64,000 bases of DNA from CAZWBR01 sp964632305 (lineage in GTDB: Bacteria > Bacteroidota > Bacteroidia > Bacteroidales > Prolixibacteraceae), in NCBI GenBank assembly GCA_964632305.1, contig CAZWBR010000015.1, positions 13,883 to 77,882 on the forward strand, in the 5' to 3' direction. The notes below the pieces were generated by a model. That model did no database searches. It had not been told where the DNA came from and was given only the letters and a program-made list of their open reading frames with translations. Numbering within the stretch: position 1 is the first letter of the stretch; every line of letters begins with the position of its first letter. Below are positions 61,135-64,000 of the stretch, in pieces. Position numbers and translations under genes: made by a program.

Positions 61135-62067
61135 ATGTTCAAGGAGTTACGCGAACTGTTCGTATTAACCCGGCAAGAGAAAAGTGGTATTCTGATGTTA
61201 TTATCACTCATCCTGTTTTTAATTGCCATTGACCTGTCGCTCCCCTATATTGTCCCGCGTCATGTTGTTGATACTTCGGATTGGGAGCAGGAGGTAGAAC
61301 GGTTTTATGCCGAAAGCAAACAGGATCCGAATAGGTTAATGCCATCGGTTCAGGAGCAGGTTGAGCCTTTTGATCCGAATAAGGGATCTTTGGAACTATA
61401 CATAAAAGCAGGTTTGCCGGAGAGTATAGCCAGAAATATCATGCGGTACGTGGCTAAAGGGGGGCGATTCATGAAAAAAGAAGATCTGAAAAAGATTTAC
61501 GGGATGACGCCCATGCTTTATGACCGTTTTACTTCTTATCTGGTTTTCCCGGAGGCGATGACTGCCGATCGGGATGGGTCGGGCCGCAGGAAGGATAGAG
61601 TTGGCCAAAAGAACAGATATGATCCCGTCAATGATTCAGGGTATGCAAAGAAGTCGTTAATTCAGCCCTTACAGGTTGAACTGAACAGCGCTGATTCGCT
61701 TCAGTTGCTTTCATTACCCGGGATTGGTCCGGTTTTGTCGGCCAGAATCATTAAATACCGCAATTTACTGGGTGGCTTTTATTCGGTAGAGCAATTACGG
61801 GAGGTATATGGACTGAAGGAGGAAAATTACCAAAGAGCAGTATCTTTTTTGACGGTCGATCAATCATTGATCAAACGGTTGAATGTAAATTTTTTATCGG
61901 TCAGGGAGTTGGGGCGCCATCCTTATATTGGTTTTCAGACTGCCCGACGGGTGGTGGAGAAGCGGGACCGGGAGGGTAGGCTTGATTCACTTAAGTATTT
62001 GGCCGCTCTGCTTTCGGAGGATAGCCTAAGCCGATTGAAGCCCTACCTGGTTTTTAATCCCCCGTAA
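61135..62067 (+). CDS. Helix-hairpin-helix (ComEA-like) membrane protein
   Basis: A 310-residue protein started at ATG 61135 (MFKELRELFVLTRQEKSG); nine more upstream codons are open only from a TTG. One N-terminal transmembrane helix (about 18-40) is followed by a periplasmic region with HhH motifs: a ComEA-type one, VELNSADSLQLLSLPGIGPVLSARIIKYRN, and less perfect copies before and after (GLPESIARNIMRYV; LGRHPYIGFQTARRVVEKRD). HhH binds DNA, so a role in DNA uptake or simply an envelope protein of unknown role is possible. Confidence 0.82.
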   Translation: MFKELRELFVLTRQEKSGILMLLSLILFLIAIDLSLPYIVPRHVVDTSDWEQEVERFYAESKQDPNRLMPSVQEQVEPFDPNKGSLELYIKAGLPESIARNIMRYVAKGGRFMKKEDLKKIYGMTPMLYDRFTSYLVFPEAMTADRDGSGRRKDRVGQKNRYDPVNDSGYAKKSLIQPLQVELNSADSLQLLSLPGIGPVLSARIIKYRNLLGGFYSVEQLREVYGLKEENYQRAVSFLTVDQSLIKRLNVNFLSVRELGRHPYIGFQTARRVVEKRDREGRLDSLKYLAALLSEDSLSRLKPYLVFNPP

Positions 62068-62119
62068 GAGAAGCGGTTTGAAGTACTCGGGATAATTATT
62101 AGAAAAAAAAGCCGAACAC

Positions 62120-62150
62120 TTTGCGAAATATCGGAATATTCATAAATTTG
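62120..62150 (+). promoter_or_regulatory. Promoter of the rpsU-xer-hpf unit
   Basis: TTTG (62120-62123), exactly 19 nt, TAAATTTG (62143-62150): a full match to the Bacteroidota consensus, with a leader of about 35 nt before rpsU. Confidence 0.8.
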
Positions 62151-62190
62151 CGACCCAATTTAGTAGATAAACAAATTTAAAAATAAAAGT

Positions 62191-62382
62191 ATGATTGTTA
62201 TTCCAGTTAAAGACGGCGAGAACATTGAACGTGCATTAAAACGTTTCAAACGTAAATTTGAGAAAACCGGTGCCATTAAAGAATTACGTGGCCGACAGGC
62301 ATTCGAAAAACCATCGGTAACCCGCCGTACTGAAGTAAAAAAGGCGATCTACATTCAACAGTTACAGCGCGCTGAAGATTAA
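62191..62382 (+). CDS. rpsU: 30S ribosomal protein bS21
   Basis: A 63-residue basic protein with MIVIPVKDGENIERALKRFKRKFEKTGAIKELRGRQAFEKPSVTRR, matching bS21. In Bacteroidota bS21 helps sequester the anti-Shine-Dalgarno tail of 16S rRNA. The upstream region is AT-rich and has no SD sequence. It is the first gene of a unit with the recombinase and hpf. Confidence 0.96.
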   Translation: MIVIPVKDGENIERALKRFKRKFEKTGAIKELRGRQAFEKPSVTRRTEVKKAIYIQQLQRAED

Positions 62383-62458
62383 TTAGGAAAAGTTTTGATA
62401 AATTGTTTTGGAGCGGATATTTTTCGTATATTGAATCCGTAATCCAAGCAGTTTATAG

Positions 62459-63343
62459 ATGTTGAATCTTGAGAACTTTCTTAATTATTTAAAATATGAA
62501 AAGCGGTGTTCTGAACACACAGTGACCGCTTACAAGAAAGACCTTGACCAGTTTATTCTGTTTGGAATGGAGTTGGTTGAGGATTTTTGTGTTGAGACGA
62601 CTGATCATCATCTGATTCGGCAATGGATAATTTCCATGATGAACAATGGTATCACCGCAAGGAGCGTGACCCGGAAGATTTCGACGCTTAAATCGTTCTA
62701 CAAGTTTCTGACCCGGGAGGGTATCCTGGAAAAGAACCCGATGGAAAGGGTTGTTGTCCCGAAGGCGGCGCATAAATTGCCGGTTTTTGTACAGGAGAAG
62801 GAGATTAACCGACTGCTGGACGGGCGGTTTTTTTCGGATGATTTTGCCGGCAGACGCGACCGGGCCGTTATCTCTCTTTTTTACGGGACGGGGATTCGTC
62901 TTTCGGAATTGAAAGGGATTCGGTTTTCGGACTTGAATCTGGCCGATAAAACCGTAAAAGTTCTTGGAAAAAGGAATAAGGAGCGTCTTGTCCCATTCCC
63001 TTACGAGATAGCCACCGATCTGGAGCGGTACATTGAGATTAGGAATGAGATGTTTGGAACGATGCTGAATGTTGTTTTTCTGACGGACAAAGGAGAGCCT
63101 GTCTATGATAAGCTGTTGTACCGGATCGTGAAGAAGCAGTTATCGTATGTATCGACGCTTGAAAAGCGAAGTCCGCATATACTACGGCACAGCTATGCGA
63201 CACACCTGTTGAACCGGGGGGCTGAACTGAATGCGATAAAAGAGTTGTTGGGGCATGCAAATCTGGCAGCCACACAGATATATACTCATACTACGTTCGA
63301 AAAATTAAAAGAAATTTACAATCAGGCCCATCCAAGGGCTTAA
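62459..63343 (+). CDS. Tyrosine recombinase XerC/XerD family
   Basis: A 294-residue site-specific recombinase with an N-terminal SAM-like core-binding domain (residues 1-85) and the catalytic domain. Catalytic residues visible: Arg147 (GTGIRLSELKG), His240/Arg243 (HILRHSYATHLL), His266 (LGHANLAATQIYTH) and nucleophile Tyr275. Length and position between rpsU and hpf point to a chromosomal Xer rather than a mobile-element integrase. XerC versus XerD cannot be decided without the partner. Confidence 0.92.
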   Translation: MLNLENFLNYLKYEKRCSEHTVTAYKKDLDQFILFGMELVEDFCVETTDHHLIRQWIISMMNNGITARSVTRKISTLKSFYKFLTREGILEKNPMERVVVPKAAHKLPVFVQEKEINRLLDGRFFSDDFAGRRDRAVISLFYGTGIRLSELKGIRFSDLNLADKTVKVLGKRNKERLVPFPYEIATDLERYIEIRNEMFGTMLNVVFLTDKGEPVYDKLLYRIVKKQLSYVSTLEKRSPHILRHSYATHLLNRGAELNAIKELLGHANLAATQIYTHTTFEKLKEIYNQAHPRA

Positions 63344-63350
63344 ACTAAAA

Positions 63351-63355
63351 GGAGG
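63351..63355 (+). promoter_or_regulatory. Canonical Shine-Dalgarno of hpf
   Basis: GGAGG inside AAAAGGAGGA, with 7 nt to the ATG at 63363, but only 1 nt to the ATG at 63357. It decides the start in favour of 63363. It is exceptional in this window, where other genes lack SD sequences. Confidence 0.75.
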
Positions 63356-63362
63356 AATGATT

Positions 63363-63665
63363 ATGGACGTAAAAGTGCAAAGTGTTCACTTTAAAGTTGA
63401 CCAAAAGTTGATTGATTTTTGTGAAAAACGGTTGAATAAGCTCGATCAGTTTTTTGATGGAGTTATCGGAGCAGAGGTTATTCTTAAGTTGGAAAAAGAC
63501 GAAGATCGTGAAAACAAGGTTAGCGAAATTAAGCTTTCCGTTCCGGCCAACGAATATCTTTTCGCAAAAAAGCAGGCCAAAACCTTTGAGGAGGCGGTTG
63601 ATCTGTCGATTGATGCTCTTCGTAAACAGATAGAAAAATACAAAACTAAATTCGATCCGAAATAA
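63363..63665 (+). CDS. hpf: Ribosome hibernation-promoting factor (HPF/RaiA family)
   Basis: A 100-residue short HPF-family protein: MDVKVQSVHFKVDQKLIDFCEKRLNKLD, then VILKLEKDEDRENKVSEIKLSVPANEYLFAKKQAKTFEEAVDLSIDALRKQIEKYK. It binds the 30S subunit and inactivates or dimerises ribosomes under slow growth. The start at 63363 rather than 63357 is chosen from the SD position. It lies 19 nt after the recombinase gene and is followed by a hairpin with a T-run. Confidence 0.93.
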   Translation: MDVKVQSVHFKVDQKLIDFCEKRLNKLDQFFDGVIGAEVILKLEKDEDRENKVSEIKLSVPANEYLFAKKQAKTFEEAVDLSIDALRKQIEKYKTKFDPK

Positions 63666-63719
63666 TTTTTAAAAAAGTAATTGGAATTGCAGTTTAGAAA
63701 AAAAAATAGATTAAATTTG

Positions 63720-63762
63720 CAGACCATTTTTGAGGAGTAATTCTTGGGAATGGTCTGTTTTT
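63720..63762 (+). terminator. Hairpin between hpf and tRNA-Tyr, overlapping a promoter
   Basis: CAGACCATT (63720-63728) and AATGGTCTG (63749-63757) are perfect complements, followed by TTTTT, a terminator for the rpsU-xer-hpf transcript. TAAATTTG (63712-63719), a -7 element, abuts it, so tRNA transcription could begin inside the terminator stem. Confidence 0.65.
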
Positions 63763-63811
63763 GAATTGTTGCCGGAGAACGGTTTTCGGAGCAAGAACGG
63801 GAATAACAAAG

Positions 63812-63894
63812 GGGGAGATTCCAGAGCGGCCAAATGGGGCAGACTGTAAATCTGTTGTCTTACGACTTCGGAGGTTCGAATCCTCCTCTCCCCA
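63812..63894 (+). tRNA. tRNA-Tyr (anticodon GTA)
   Basis: Class II tRNA of 83 nt. Acceptor GGGGAGA pairs with TCTCCCC, discriminator A; anticodon GTA at 63846-63848 in loop CTGTAAA; long variable arm; T-loop GTTCGAATC. The 3' CCA is not encoded. Confidence 0.93.
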
Positions 63895-63945
63895 CTGATA
63901 ATTCAGTGAGAGTTTTGGTTCACACTGAATCGGTCGATAGAAAAA

Positions 63946-64000
63946 GCGGGAGTAGCTCAGTTGATAGAGCATTAGCCTTCCAAGCTGAGGGTCGCGGGTT
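63946..64000 (+). tRNA. tRNA-Gly (anticodon TCC), cut by window end
   Basis: Begins GCGGGAGTAGCTCAGTTGATAG; the anticodon arm TTAGC-CTTCCAA-GCTGA gives TCC. The T-arm starts GCGGGTT and the rest lies outside. A short inverted repeat (attcagtg / cactgaat) lies between the two tRNAs. Confidence 0.9.

Noticed and set aside
62459..63343. Integrase of a genomic island
   Set aside because: It lies inside a housekeeping unit (rpsU-xer-hpf) with no att-like direct repeats at the tRNA genes; a core Xer recombinase is more likely.

Overview
The window is a chromosomal segment of a Bacteroidota bacterium, most likely Bacteroidales/Marinilabiliales; genus cannot be fixed from sequence alone. Grounds: a Bat (Bacteroides aerotolerance) operon, a PorT-like type IX secretion protein next to ubiE, a lipoprotein-type TamA, DUF4301, and many promoters of the Bacteroidota type (TTTG, about 19 nt, TAnnTTTG). 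Shine-Dalgarno sequences are almost absent. There is no phage, plasmid, insertion sequence or CRISPR array; it is core genome with one unusual biosynthetic operon.

Layout. 1-4.6 kb: ilvD-ilvB-ilvN-ilvC on the minus strand behind a complete attenuator (21-residue Ile/Leu/Val-rich leader peptide plus terminator). 4.7-8.4 kb: PBP4-type carboxypeptidase and a patatin/beta-barrel protein. 8.8-12.1 kb: carboxypeptidase-regulatory-domain protein, DUF190 protein and enolase. 12.2-14.9 kb: queuosine block (two YhhQ-type transporters, queC, queF) with a possible preQ1-I riboswitch. 15-17.8 kb: SBF-like transporter and Xaa-Pro aminopeptidase. 18.3-26.9 kb: moxR-DUF58-hypothetical-batA-B-C-D-E. 27-30.1 kb: a phosphodiester-glycosidase-like protein with a membrane-anchored partner, and a TIGR00266 protein.

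30.3-38.4 kb is the most unusual part: a tightly packed minus-strand operon of a ThiL-like protein, an NAD-dependent epimerase/reductase, a radical SAM/SPASM enzyme, a UbiA prenyltransferase, an Old Yellow Enzyme homologue with a cysteine cluster, an acyl carrier protein, an alpha-oxoamine synthase (SPT/KBL/AONS fold) and a diacylglycerol-kinase-fold lipid kinase. The synthase, carrier protein, reductase and kinase resemble a bacterial sphingolipid module; the other four genes do not belong to any sphingolipid route I know, so the product may be a modified or prenylated aminolipid.

38.7-46.4 kb: truA, aroE, a TPR protein, DUF4301, a TIGR01212 radical SAM protein, a class IV aminotransferase and a nitroreductase. 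46.4-51.2 kb: lipopolysaccharide-type genes (InaA/WaaP-like kinase, two glycosyltransferases, a GT9 heptosyltransferase-like protein) and an SDR enzyme. 51.3-57.1 kb: a PurL-half homologue, ubiE/menG, porT, a large FAD enzyme and a TrmH-family methyltransferase. 57.2-62.1 kb: TamL-like assembly protein, an NSS transporter and a helix-hairpin-helix protein. 62.1-64 kb: rpsU-xer-hpf, tRNA-Tyr and the start of tRNA-Gly.

Intergenic DNA holds two kinds of repeats: two elements built of four 11-bp units plus one inverted copy (18.0 and 49.0 kb, unrelated unit sequences), and imperfect palindromic elements around 45.5 and 53.1-53.8 kb that look like REP/MITE relics.
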